This document shows positions 27,299 through 36,548 of a stretch of 64,000 nt of DNA, piece after piece (the stretch's first letter is position 1; each line of letters begins with the position of its first letter). The notes below the pieces were generated by a model. The model was not told where the DNA came from. It was given only the letters and a program-made list of their open reading frames with translations, and did no database searches. The DNA is taken from contig CAVRVW010000012.1 in NCBI GenBank assembly GCA_963724695.1, forward strand, positions 806,001 through 870,000, given 5' to 3'. The translations under genes and the position numbers were made by a program. The DNA comes from CAVQFD01 sp963724695. Its GTDB lineage: Bacteria > Acidobacteriota > Vicinamibacteria > Vicinamibacterales > CAVVIG01.

Positions 27299-29795
27299 CT
27301 ACATCTTCTCTTCCGTCCGATTGATGATCTCCAGCTGCTGCGCGGGGGACAGATCCACGAAGTACGCGGAGTAGCCGGCAATGCGCACGATCAGGCTCCG
27401 GTACTTCTCCGGGTCCTGCTGTGCCGCCAGCAGCGTCTCCTTGTTCAGGATGTTGAACTGCACGTGCCAATGCTTCAGGTCACACCAGGTGCGGATGATC
27501 TGCATCAGGCGACGGGTGCCCTCTTCACCCGAGACGGAGGCCGGGCTGAACTTCAGGTTGATCAGGTCGCCCTCCTTCTCCCGGTAGCTCAGGTTCCGGG
27601 CCCTGGCCATCGAGGTGAGCGCCACCGTGGGGCCCTTGACGTCCCTGCCATGGGAGGCTGAGATGCCCTCGGAAAGGTATTCATGGGCCGGTCTTCCATT
27701 GGGTGTGGCCCAGGTCACCTTCCCCATCGGGACATGGAAGGTGATGGGGATCTGGCGCATCCCGAAGGGCTGATCGTGGGGCTTGGGGTGCTGGTGCAGG
27801 AACTCCAGCAGGAAGGTTTCGATCTCGAGCCCGATGGCATCCACCCACTCGATGCCGTTGCCATACTTGGGCGCGTTCAGGCAGAGCTGGCGGACGGCTT
27901 CGTGGCCCTCCCAGTTGGCCTCGATCGCCGTCAGGAGCTTGTCCCAGGTGAGCGCCTTGGTGTCGAAGATGAGGTGCTTGACGGCGGCCAGGCTGTCAAT
28001 CGCGGTGGCTTTGCCAAATGCCATACAAGGGGTGAAGTCAATCGCGCCGGGCATATAGTCGCCGTGCGTGTGCAGGTCGCGGCACTCGGCCATCGCCAGG
28101 TCATGCAGCATGGACGTCGCGGGCGCGGCGAAGTACTGCGGCTTGATCTTCATCGCCACATGCTGCTGAACCAACACATGCCAGGCCAGATGCCGAACCT
28201 GCGCGCAGAACGCCTTCCAGACCTGGTCATAGCTCGTCCAGGTCCGCGGATCGCCCGTCTGCACTCCGAACTGAACGTCGTTGAAAACCTTGAGTTTCCC
28301 GTTGCGGAAGGTCATCTCGACGACCGAACCGTAGTTGAGGCCGCCACCGGCCGTGGCGTTCGTTTCCCGGTTGGGCAGGCGGCTTTCACAACAACCTGAA
28401 ATGCACCAGTCCAGGGCCTCCTTGAGCGATGCGCCGTTGGCGAGATAGTAGGGAACGATCATTTCGTCGTTCAACAGCTTCGGGAATCCCTTGCCGTCCT
28501 TGACGACTTCCGCGACGTGATGCAAAAGGCTGTCGGGCGTGTTGGCGTGGATGCGGATGCACGGTTCGGGACACGTGATCGACAACGCCCGCGTCGATTC
28601 GAGGATGAGGTGGGTCAGGTCGTTGGTCGCGTCCTTGCCGTCCGGCGTCTGGCCGCCGAGAACCACGTCCTCGAACTTGGCAAACCCCTCCGCGCCGGCC
28701 GCCGTCACGGGGTTCATCTTGATCTCGACGCACTGCGCCATGTTCAGCCAGAGGCAGTGCAGCAACTCCATCGCGGATTCTTTCGTGATCCGGCCCTCGG
28801 CGATGTCCTTCTGGTAGAACGGCCACAGGTATTGATCCATCCGACCCTGTCCCATGGCGCACGAGGTCTGCTCGATGCGGTTGAACATCTGGCCCCACCA
28901 CTGCGACTGGAGCGCTTCCCGGAACGTGCGGGCCGGGTTCTCCGGAACCCGCTCGCAAATGTCGGCGATCTCCAGCAATTCGCCCTTCCGCTGCGGATCG
29001 GCTTCCTTGGCGGCCAGTTCTCTCGCGAGTTGCGCGTAACGCCTGGACCAGGTCGTCATGGCGTCGCAGGTCATGACGACGGCATCGAGGAACGGCTTCT
29101 TGTAGACGATGTCACGCGGCTCGGAGAGCGCGGCCAGCTTCGCCTGGGCCTCCTCGCGGATCCCCTTGACGCCGCGCGTCAGAATCTTCGTGAAATCGGG
29201 CGTCCAGTTCTGCGAGTGGCGCATGGAACAGGACGCGAAGATGACGACCGTCTGCATGAGCAGGTTGTTCGGGTCCGGGCCGTACAACACGAACCGCGTG
29301 TCCTCCGGCAAGGACTTGATGAAATTGGTGGAGAAGTCCCTGCCCGCCCAGTAAGGCGTGAGGACCTCGCTGATGATCTTGTCATCCTCCTCTGTGACGG
29401 TGACATCGCCGGGCTTGCCTTTGTTCTTCTTGAACATCTCCACCCCGGCGGGCATGACGCTGCCGTCGAGCTCGGGATAGACGATGCCCCACTTTCCGAA
29501 CCAGGTGTTGGGCCGCCCGACGATGAGCTCGTCCGGGAAGATCGTCACGGGCACCTTCTCGACAAAGTGCTTTCAGCGCCTTGGCCCAGCGCAGCACCAG
29601 CGGCTGGCTCTCGGTCGCTTTGAACGATTCGGTGAACAGGACCGCGCGATCCAAGGTGACCCGCACCGTGCCGTACGCGCGGATGGCGTCGTACATCCGC
29701 ACGACCCGGTCGGTGGCCGTTCCGTGCAGGAGCGTTGCGCCGCTCGCGATGGCCTGTTCCTGCGCCGACAAGACCGCTGTTGTGATGCTGCTCAT
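27299..29795 (-). CDS. Glycyl radical enzyme of the PFL/dehydratase/decarboxylase type (one frameshift)
   Basis: The protein is about 830 residues, from an ATG behind CAGGAGATCC. The first 75 residues are in a different frame from the rest, with the break near 29570. The thiyl-radical loop reads CISGCCES (about residue 467, codons at 28382-28396) and the glycyl-radical loop reads RIAGYSAYF (Gly about 806). A Cys-x-Glu pair of this kind is typical of radical eliminases and decarboxylases (dehydratases, C-S and C-N lyases, arylacetate decarboxylases) rather than pyruvate formate-lyase. GCCE is unusual compared with the common GCVE. The dedicated activase is directly upstream. The enzyme is oxygen-sensitive in active form, implying anaerobic expression. 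I cannot name the substrate. Confidence 0.85.
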
Positions 29796-29867
29796 ATGGA
29801 TCTCCTGAAGTGGCCTATGCTTCTTCGCCCTTGCCACCAGTTCGTCGGTCACTCTTCGGATACGCGC

Positions 29868-30848
29868 TCACGACACGGTCCCATGCGTCGATGCCGAGCC
29901 GCGCCCGAACGCCTCGTCGATGATCGCCCTCAGGCGGGCGAGCGACTCGGGCGTGGGCGACTTGAAGTCGCTCAACTGGTAGACCTGCCCCAGGAACTCG
30001 TACTTGCTCTCTCCGAACCGGTGGTACGGGAGCAGCTCGTAGTCGATGACGTTCTTGTGGGGGCGGATGAACGCCAGCGTCGCCCGGATATGTTCCTCGT
30101 CGTCATTGATGCCCGGGATGAGCGGCGTGCGAACGATGAACTTCGTGTCGGGAAACGTTTCGTACGCTTTCTTGAAGTTCTCCCGGATTCTCTCGTTGCT
30201 CACGCCGGTCCACTTCTTGTGCCGTTCGGGATCGGTCAGCTTGATGTCGTGCTGCACGAGATCGACGTGCGGCAGCACCTTCTCCATGTACGCCCATGGC
30301 ACGTTCCCCGCGGTTTCAATCGCCGTGTGGATGCCGCGCCGGTGTGCCTCGATGAAGAGCGCCTCGAGGAAATCGGCCTGCAGCAGGCACTCCCCGCCGC
30401 TCACGGTCAGCCCGCCGCCGGATTCCCGGTAGAACGTGCCGTCCTGCTCGACCTCCGCCAGCACCTGGTCCACGGTCATTTCCTCACCGAAGAGGTAGAG
30501 CGCCTTGGACGGGCAGACGGGCACGCACTTGCCGCAGTTCGTGCACAGGTCCCAGTTGATCCGCACCTTGTCGTCGGACCGCTCGCCGGTACCGACGACG
30601 TAGATCGCCACTTCCGGACACACCGGCAGGCAGAGACCGCACTCTTTTTCGCCGATGCACTTGCCCGGGTTGTACGCGAGCTCGGCCTTCTTGAGGATGC
30701 TCTCGGGGTTCGAGCACCACTTGCAGCGCAGAGAGCATCCCTTCAGGAACACGGTCGTGCGGATGCCCGGGCCGTCGTGGGTACAGAAATGCTGAATGTT
30801 CAGCACGCGCCCAATCGGGGCGTTGGGATTGGTTGGCTCAGTATCCAT
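29868..30848 (-). CDS. Glycyl radical enzyme activating enzyme (radical SAM)
   Basis: This 326-residue protein has the SAM-radical cluster motif CSLRCKWC near 40. It is followed by two ferredoxin-like 4Fe-4S motifs (CIGEKECGLCLPVC and CTNCGKCVPVC), the arrangement of activases for non-PFL glycyl radical enzymes. GGECLLQ and the HDIKLTDPERH region are family hallmarks. It abstracts hydrogen from the glycine of the neighbouring GRE through a 5'-deoxyadenosyl radical. It starts four bases after the PFK-like gene and about 70 bases before the GRE, in the same operon. Confidence 0.93.
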   Translation of the reverse strand: MDTEPTNPNAPIGRVLNIQHFCTHDGPGIRTTVFLKGCSLRCKWCSNPESILKKAELAYNPGKCIGEKECGLCLPVCPEVAIYVVGTGERSDDKVRINWDLCTNCGKCVPVCPSKALYLFGEEMTVDQVLAEVEQDGTFYRESGGGLTVSGGECLLQADFLEALFIEAHRRGIHTAIETAGNVPWAYMEKVLPHVDLVQHDIKLTDPERHKKWTGVSNERIRENFKKAYETFPDTKFIVRTPLIPGINDDEEHIRATLAFIRPHKNVIDYELLPYHRFGESKYEFLGQVYQLSDFKSPTPESLARLRAIIDEAFGRGSASTHGTVS

Positions 30849-30852
30849 GTCG

Positions 30853-32008
30853 TCATTCCCCCAGGGAGATGCCGAGGGACCGCGCGATCAGGAGCAACTC
30901 GCTCTCGGCGGGCACCGTCCTGACTTTGTTGATGGCCTCGGCAAGCGGGACGAACTTGAGATCCGGCGGTTGGAACACGACCATCACTCCGCTCTGTTCC
31001 CGCTGCAGGGCGCGCACGGCGCCGGCGCCGTATCCCAGACCCAGTTGCCGATCGACCGCGGTCGGGGTTCCGGCTCTCGCCAGCTGCCCGAGCACGAGCG
31101 GGTACATCTCCTGGTCGGTCCGGCGCTGGAGCTCGAGGGCGACCTGCTCGCTGGCCTGACCCGATCGGTGAATCACATGGAAGCCTTCCGCGCCCGTGGC
31201 TCCGGGGGACAGCATGGCTTTCAGCTTTGAATCCGACGGCGCCACAGACGCTTCCTGGCCGGCCACCGGCCGGGCGCCTTCAGCCACCACCACCAGCCCT
31301 GAGGTGCCCCCGGCCCTGGCTTTGACGCACAGTTTCGCGGCGACGGCGTCGAGGTCATAGCGAATCTCCGGGATGAGCACGGCATCGGCGCACACGGCGA
31401 TTGCGGATTGAAGCGCCAGCCATCCCGTCTGCTCACCCGTCACCTCGACCACGGCGATCCGGTGCGTCGAGCGCGCCGCCTCGCGGCACCGCTGCAACAT
31501 TTCGGTGACGAAGCTGAGCGCGCTGTTGAAGCCGAACGACAGCATCGTGGCCGCCACGTCGTTCTGGACCGACTTCGGCACACAGACCGTCTTGAGACCC
31601 TTGCGGTGGAGCCTGAAGAGGGTGCTCATCGACCGAGCGCCGACGACGGAGACGACCCCGTCGATCCCCTCCTGTGCGAGTCGGGCAAGGACTTCATCGG
31701 ACCGATCGAGCTCCTCGACCTGGGAGTCGACGATCGTGCGAACGCGAAAGGGATCGCTGCGGGGGGCTGTACCGAGGATGCACCCGTCGCTACCGACCAG
31801 CTCCTGCAGGTCTCCTGGCGTCGAGCCGCACCAGCCCGCCGCCAGGATACCGGTCGGGAAAGAGCAGTCCGTCGTATCCGTCCTGGATGCCGAAGACCTC
31901 CCAGCCCAGTTCACTCGAGGCGAGCACCGTGCCCGCGATGACCGCGTTGAGCCCGGGGACGTATCCGCCGCCGAAGTTGACCGCGATGCGTTTGGTTTGC
32001 TGTGTCAT
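30853..32008 (-). CDS. 6-phosphofructokinase-like protein lacking catalytic residues (one frameshift)
   Basis: About 385 residues with the PFK fold: GGGYVPGLNAVI, FGIQDGYDGLL, VCVPKSVQND, VVEVTGEQTGW and VLIPEI align with the start and active-site segments of bacterial PfkA. The phosphate/metal motif GGDG(S/T) is replaced by VGARS. The TIDND segment, whose first Asp is the catalytic base, reads SVQND, and the MGR substrate loop reads TGE. Phosphotransfer in the usual way therefore seems unlikely. A one-base insertion near 31825 splits the N-terminal 60 residues from the rest. It sits between the BKACE and activase genes. Confidence 0.78.
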
Positions 32009-32081
32009 GACCACGCTGTCTCTTGAGTCTTGGCGGGAATGGAGTCCCGTCCTCGAATCAGAGGACGGGACCCCCATTGCA

Positions 32082-33221
32082 CTACTTCGTCAGCACCGGC
32101 GGCGGCGTCATGCAGTACGCCATCGGATGCGAGTCGGAGATCTGGTGCTGGACGCTCTTCTTGCCGTCGGTCTCCCAGACCATGAAGCCGCGATCGTCAT
32201 CGCCGCGATTCGGCGGCATGCCGAGGTTCTTCAGCGTCTCGTCCACGCTGTCGTACCAGACGCCGATCTTCATGATCTTGCGTGCTTCCTCCGGGGTCGC
32301 AATCTTGCGGCCGAATCGCTCGCAGAGGTCCACGGCCGCCTTGACCTGGTCCACCGACGTCATGCGCTGCCGCTTGCTGTTCCAGAGGTTGTCCTCGATG
32401 CCGACGCGCACGTGCTGGCCGAGGATGATCGCCATCGGCTGGGCGACCGCGTTGACCCGCATCCCGGCCCAGAAGGTGACGACGGCACCCTGCGGTTCGC
32501 GCTGGAGCCAGTGCATCCAGTCGAATGGATTGTGGCCGCACCCGCCGCCGCCATACATGGTGATGTTCGTATTCAGCGGGCCCATGTACGCACCGTGGCG
32601 GATCAGCCGCTCCACGATCTCGAGCTGGTGCACGTGCGCCAGCGTGAAGTAGGGCTGAATCTTCTTCGCGCGCAGGCGCTTCAGGTGCTCGAGGTAAAAG
32701 GCCGGACCGGCATCGGTATACATGCCGGCGTAGGCGGCGATCACCTTCGGATCATCGAGATGCGTCCCTTTCACGTCGTCCGCGGTCCACATCTGCGTGA
32801 TGTCGAACATGGAGGTGCCGATGGCCACCGTGACGGTCTCCGGTGCCGGCGTGATGTCCGCAAGCATGTGACGCGTGTCGTAGTCCAGCCATTTCGCCTT
32901 GTCGCCATCGCCCTTGGGCGAGAAGGCGATCGAGCCGCCGACCTGGATGATCATCTTGGGCACGGCTTCCTGGAGGCGTGCCATCATGAAGTTGTAGTGC
33001 TCGATATCCGCGGAGAGGTGCCCGGTCGCGGGGTTTCGCACGTGGAGGTGCAAGACCCTGGCGCCGGCGTTGAAGCAGTCAACCGCCGCCTTGACCTGCT
33101 CGTCCCAGGTCACGGCAATGTCGGGCGCGTCGCCAGGCAGCCACGTCGGCCCATACGGCGCCGCGGAGATGATCAGTGGTTGCATGTTCTCGGGATACAG
33201 CGCGTCGTCGGTGTAACGCAT
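32082..33221 (-). CDS. Beta-keto acid cleavage enzyme (BKACE, DUF849 family)
   Basis: This 379-residue protein starts at an ATG behind AGGAGGAAG. Zinc-binding HLHVR follows the first strand and VGIEDNLW carries the conserved Glu-Asp, as in 3-keto-5-aminohexanoate cleavage enzyme. The family condenses a beta-keto acid with acetyl-CoA to give acetoacetate and a shorter CoA ester. The substrate side chain is family-specific and not deducible here. It is the second gene after promoter site B, suggesting that GRE and SDR steps feed a beta-keto acid into central metabolism. Confidence 0.88.
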   Translation of the reverse strand: MRYTDDALYPENMQPLIISAAPYGPTWLPGDAPDIAVTWDEQVKAAVDCFNAGARVLHLHVRNPATGHLSADIEHYNFMMARLQEAVPKMIIQVGGSIAFSPKGDGDKAKWLDYDTRHMLADITPAPETVTVAIGTSMFDITQMWTADDVKGTHLDDPKVIAAYAGMYTDAGPAFYLEHLKRLRAKKIQPYFTLAHVHQLEIVERLIRHGAYMGPLNTNITMYGGGGCGHNPFDWMHWLQREPQGAVVTFWAGMRVNAVAQPMAIILGQHVRVGIEDNLWNSKRQRMTSVDQVKAAVDLCERFGRKIATPEEARKIMKIGVWYDSVDETLKNLGMPPNRGDDDRGFMVWETDGKKSVQHQISDSHPMAYCMTPPPVLTK

Positions 33222-33263
33222 GACTCTTCCTCCTGGTCTCGGTTGCGGGTTCGGGTCCGGTCT

Positions 33264-33659
33264 CTAGCCCAATTCGTCTGGGTCGGGCAACGGCATCGCT
33301 AACGGATCGGCTTGCCAGATCGCGAAGATGTTCCCTTCGGGATCGGCCACGACGGCGTACCACGCGGCCTTCGGCACCGCGGCTTTTGGTCGCAGGAGAG
33401 CACCGCCGAGAGCCACGACCCGCTCGACGGTTTGGTCGAGTGCGTCGACGTGGACGTAGTGGACCCAGCTGCGCGGCCCGGGGATCGGTCGGAACGTCAG
33501 TCCGCCGCCGACCTTGGCTTCGCCGGCGCCGGTGTCGATGCGCCAGTAGTCGATGCCGGGCGCCTTGTCGATCTGCCACCCGAGCAGCGTCCGGTAGAAC
33601 TCCGCGAGCCTCGCCGGGGCCTCGGCATAGATTTCGAAATGGGTCACTGAGCTGTTCAT
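33264..33659 (-). CDS. VOC (glyoxalase/bleomycin resistance) family protein
   Basis: This 131-residue single-module protein contains HFEIYAEAPARLAEFYRTLLGW at the start, WVHYVHVDALDQTVERVVALGG in the middle and DPEGNIFAIWQ at the end. These are the beta-alpha-beta-beta-beta halves of a vicinal-oxygen-chelate fold that chelates a metal. Function within the fold varies (isomerase, lyase, dioxygenase, binding protein). It is the first gene of the long leftward operon, and site B ends about 25 bases before its ATG. Confidence 0.85.
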   Translation of the reverse strand: MNSSVTHFEIYAEAPARLAEFYRTLLGWQIDKAPGIDYWRIDTGAGEAKVGGGLTFRPIPGPRSWVHYVHVDALDQTVERVVALGGALLRPKAAVPKAAWYAVVADPEGNIFAIWQADPLAMPLPDPDELG

Positions 33660-33684
33660 CTGTGTTTCTCCGAGTTCGAAGGCG

Positions 33685-33730
33685 AGTGTAGGGGCGACAG
33701 CCCGCGCCCGCTACTGCCCTTAGGGGAAGG
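33685..33730 (-). promoter_or_regulatory. Island operator-promoter, site B (VOC-BKACE-GRE operon)
   Basis: Read leftward: CCTTCCCCTAAGGGCAGTAG followed by C, then 19 nt, then TACACT. It is identical to site A over the 20-nt element and keeps the same spacing. The predicted start point is about 20 bases before the VOC gene ATG. It is the only obvious promoter for the minus-strand genes that follow. Confidence 0.75.
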
Positions 33731-33822
33731 TCGCCGTCACTCGTCCACTGCATCGCACAGCGCGCTCGTGGTCGAGGGAAACCACGCTAGAATGCAGAAC
33801 CCTTGAAGGATCCTTCGATGCG

Positions 33823-35717
33823 ATGGCGATGATAGGCGCTCTCAGCTGGGTCACCGTCATCTGGTCCATGATCGCGGCAGCGTGTCTCACCCTGGGCGCG
33901 GTCTACTTCCTGGCGTGGTGCAGGAACCGCACGGCGTGGGCCCATCTGCTCTTTGCCGCGATCGCAGCCTCGACGGCGGCCTACGCGATTTGCGAACTGT
34001 GGATGATGCGGGCTCGGACGCCCGGAGAGCTCGTCGACGCCATGCGATGGGGCCGGTTGGCGGTGTCCTTCGTGTTCGTGTCGGTCACCTGGCTCGTCTG
34101 GATCTACCTCCGCGCCGGGCGGCAGTGGCTGGTGTGGACCATCACCGCCCATCGCATCCTCTACGTGATGCTCATCTTCCTGGTGGGCATGAATGTCAAC
34201 TCCATCACGGCGTCGAATCTGCGACACGTCCGGTTTCTTGGAGAATCCGTGGCGGTTTTTGAAGGGGTGTCGAATCCCCTCCTGGCATTCGGTCAGCTCG
34301 TCGTGCCGCTGATGCTCGTCTTCGTTGTGGACGCCAGCGTTTCCGCGTGGCGCCGTGGGGACCGCCGCAGGGCGTGGACGATCGGTGGCAGCGTCGTGTT
34401 CTTTGTCCTGGCCGGGCTTGCTACGTCCTCCATCGTCTTGTGGGCAAATGTCCAGGCGCCGCTCGTCGTGAGCCCCTGCTACCTCGGCCTGGTCGCGGTC
34501 ATGGGCTACGAACTGAGCCGCGATGTGCTCCGCGCCTCTGAACTCGTGCGTGAGCTGCAGATCAGCGAAACAGGACTGCGCGAGAGCGAGGCGCGCATGA
34601 GCCTGGCCGTCGATGCCGCCGATTTTGGCATCTGGACACGGGACCTCCTGAGCGACGAAATCTGGGCGAGCGAGAAGTGGCGGCAGTTGTTTGGCTTCGA
34701 GCCGTCGGTGCCCGTGCAGTTCACGTCGATCCTCACACGGCTCCACCCCGACGATCGGGAGGTCCTCGAGCGGACTCACGCGTTGGCGATTGCACGCGCC
34801 GCGGCGGATGCCAATCGAGGCAGATATCATTCGAATACCGGTTGCTGCTGCCCGATGGGGCGGTTCGCTGGATCTCGTCCCTCGGCCGCGTCGAAGTCGC
34901 CGCCGCGGGTCAGCCGGTCCTCATACGTAGCGCCTGTCGGGACATCACCGAGCACAAGCGCGCCGAGCAGGAAACGCAGCAGCTGCAGCAGGAGATCGCG
35001 CATGCCGGGCGCGTGTCGATGATGGGCCAGCTCGCGTCGGGACTGGCGCATGAGATCAATCAGCCGCTCGCGGCGATCCTGCGCAATGCCGAGGCAGCAG
35101 AGCTGTTCCTGCAGGACCCATCGCCGGATCTCGACGAGGTCCGAGCCATCCTGACGGACATTCGCCTGGACGACGAGCGCGCGGGCAACGTCATCGACGG
35201 GATGCGCAAGCTCCTGTCGCGGCGAACGGTGGCGACCGAGCGGCTCGATGTCGGCTCGCTCGTCGGTGATGTCGCGGCGCTCGTTCGGGTCGATGCCGCG
35301 ACGCGGCACGTGAAACTCGACCTCGGCGTGGCGGATGACCTGCCCCGTATACTGGGCGACCGCGTGCAGCTCCAGCAGGTACTCCTGAACCTCATTCTCA
35401 ACGGCATGGATGCCCTCAACGGCGCCGGGCCAGAAGATCGGTATGTCAGAGTCACCGCCGGTCTCGACAGCGCTGGCATGGTCGAGCTCGCAGTCGTTGA
35501 CGGCGGTGCCGGCATCCCCACGGCCAGGCTGGGACAGATCTTCGAGCCGTTCTTCACCACCAAGCCAGACGGGATGGGCATGGGCCTGGCGATCTCCCGC
35601 ACGATCATCGAGGCGCACCGCGGGCGCCTCTGGGCGGAAAACCAGGACGACGGCGGAGCGGTGTTTCGCTGCACGCTACCGACCGCAGAACTCCAACCTA
35701 AATCAACCTTCCCCTAA
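33823..35717 (+). CDS. Membrane PAS histidine kinase (one frameshift)
   Basis: About 630 residues. The N-terminal 215 residues hold about seven hydrophobic helices (7TM-type sensor region), then a PAS domain (MSLAVDAADFGIWTRDL to DITEHKRAEQE). A HisKA box follows, with the phospho-acceptor His in SGLAHEINQPLAAIL, and then an HATPase domain (LNLILNGMDALNG, GGAGIPTARLGQIFEPFFTTK, GMGMGLAIS). This is a FixL/ThkA-like arrangement. A frame break near 34830 lies inside the PAS domain. The stop codon TAA is within promoter site C, so gene end and regulatory element overlap. Likely partners are the receiver gene next door and the FixJ-type regulator at 40.5 kb. Confidence 0.82.
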
Positions 35718-35752
35718 GGGCTGTAGCCGGCCAGCCTCCGACCTTCTATAGT
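35707..35752 (+). promoter_or_regulatory. Island operator-promoter, site C (receiver gene)
   Basis: CCTTCCCCTAAGGGCTGTAG followed by C, then 19 nt, then TATAGT. This is the only copy on the + strand and it points at the single-domain receiver gene. It overlaps the last codons (TFP, then TAA) of the histidine kinase gene. Confidence 0.75.
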
Positions 35753-35811
35753 GTCGGTCGGCCTCCCATGATCTATTCACCCACCGGCGCCGCACGTGAC
35801 AAAGGGCGAGG

Positions 35812-36183
35812 ATGAGCACTGCCGAACGGCTCTATGTCGCCGTTGTCGATGACGATGAGAGTTTCTGTCGATCGCTGGGCAGACTGCTGAGTGCTGCGGG
35901 CATGCAGCCGATCACGTATGTGTCAGCCGAAGCGTTCCTGGCGGACACCAAGCACCCTCGGTTTGACTGCCTGGTGCTGGACGTCCATCTCGGCGGCATT
36001 TCCGGCCTCGAGCTCGGCCGACGGCTCGTCGCCGAAGGCCGGCATACGCCGTTCATCTACCTCACGGCTCATGACGAGCCTGCGGCCCGGGCAGAAGCCA
36101 AAGCTGCGGGCTGCGCGGCATTCTTCCGCAAGACCGATTCCGGCGCTGAAGTCCTCGACGCGATCCGCCGCGCGGCGCTCTGA
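35812..36183 (+). CDS. Single-domain response regulator (receiver only)
   Basis: This 123-residue CheY-like receiver has VVDDDESF at 12-18, phosphorylation site Asp57 in LVLDVHLGG, Thr in YLTAHD and Lys in FFRKTD. There is no output domain. It could act as a phosphate sink or phosphorelay partner for the adjacent kinase, modulating signal to the FixJ-type regulator. Its own promoter carries the island element, implying feedback. Confidence 0.88.
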   Translation: MSTAERLYVAVVDDDESFCRSLGRLLSAAGMQPITYVSAEAFLADTKHPRFDCLVLDVHLGGISGLELGRRLVAEGRHTPFIYLTAHDEPAARAEAKAAGCAAFFRKTDSGAEVLDAIRRAAL

Positions 36184-36237
36184 ACGGGCCGTCGGCTCCG
36201 CAGGGCACAGTCCCACCATCACCTTTTATGGGCAGCC

Positions 36238-36462
36238 TCAACCGGTAAGCATCAAACGGGGTGGGACGTCCCGAGCCTGGACCTGCGTCCGGATACGCGT
36301 CTGGAAGACATGCGTCTTGGCGGACTGCGCGGCAGGCGTGGCGGACTGCCCTGGTGGCGCCGGCGGCGTGGTGCACCCGACAGCCGCGACGGCCGCGAGG
36401 CCCGCGAGAGCCGCGAGGGCGACAAGAAGAACGACGTCACGAATCTGTTTGAACCGAGACAT
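36238..36462 (-). CDS. Small lipoprotein, unknown function
   Basis: This 74-residue protein starts at an ATG with an excellent CGGAGGTTGAG site. A hydrophobic signal (VVLLVALAALAGLAAVAAVGC) ends in a lipobox-like cysteine. The short mature part is rich in Pro, Ala and Thr (TTPPAPPGQSATPAAQSA) and ends basic. No known domain is visible. It lies between the receiver gene and the MltF-like gene. Confidence 0.65.
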   Translation of the reverse strand: MSRFKQIRDVVLLVALAALAGLAAVAAVGCTTPPAPPGQSATPAAQSAKTHVFQTRIRTQVQARDVPPRLMLTG

Positions 36463-36548
36463 CTCAACCTCCGATTCTTGTGGGCGAAGCCTGGGACCGC
36501 CGCCGCCGAGAACGACCGTCTCTAATCACCTCGCTCTGCCGGAAGGGT

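Noticed and set aside
27299..29795. Naming the GRE as isethionate lyase, choline lyase or arylacetate decarboxylase
   Set aside because: The thiyl loop and neighbours do not single out any of these. Assigning a substrate would be a guess.
33685..33730. NarL heptamer (TACYYMT) reading of the shared element
   Set aside because: The element contains TACTGCC in one arm only and the other arm does not match. A FixJ/LuxR-type dimer site is the more cautious description, and no NarL homologue is present.
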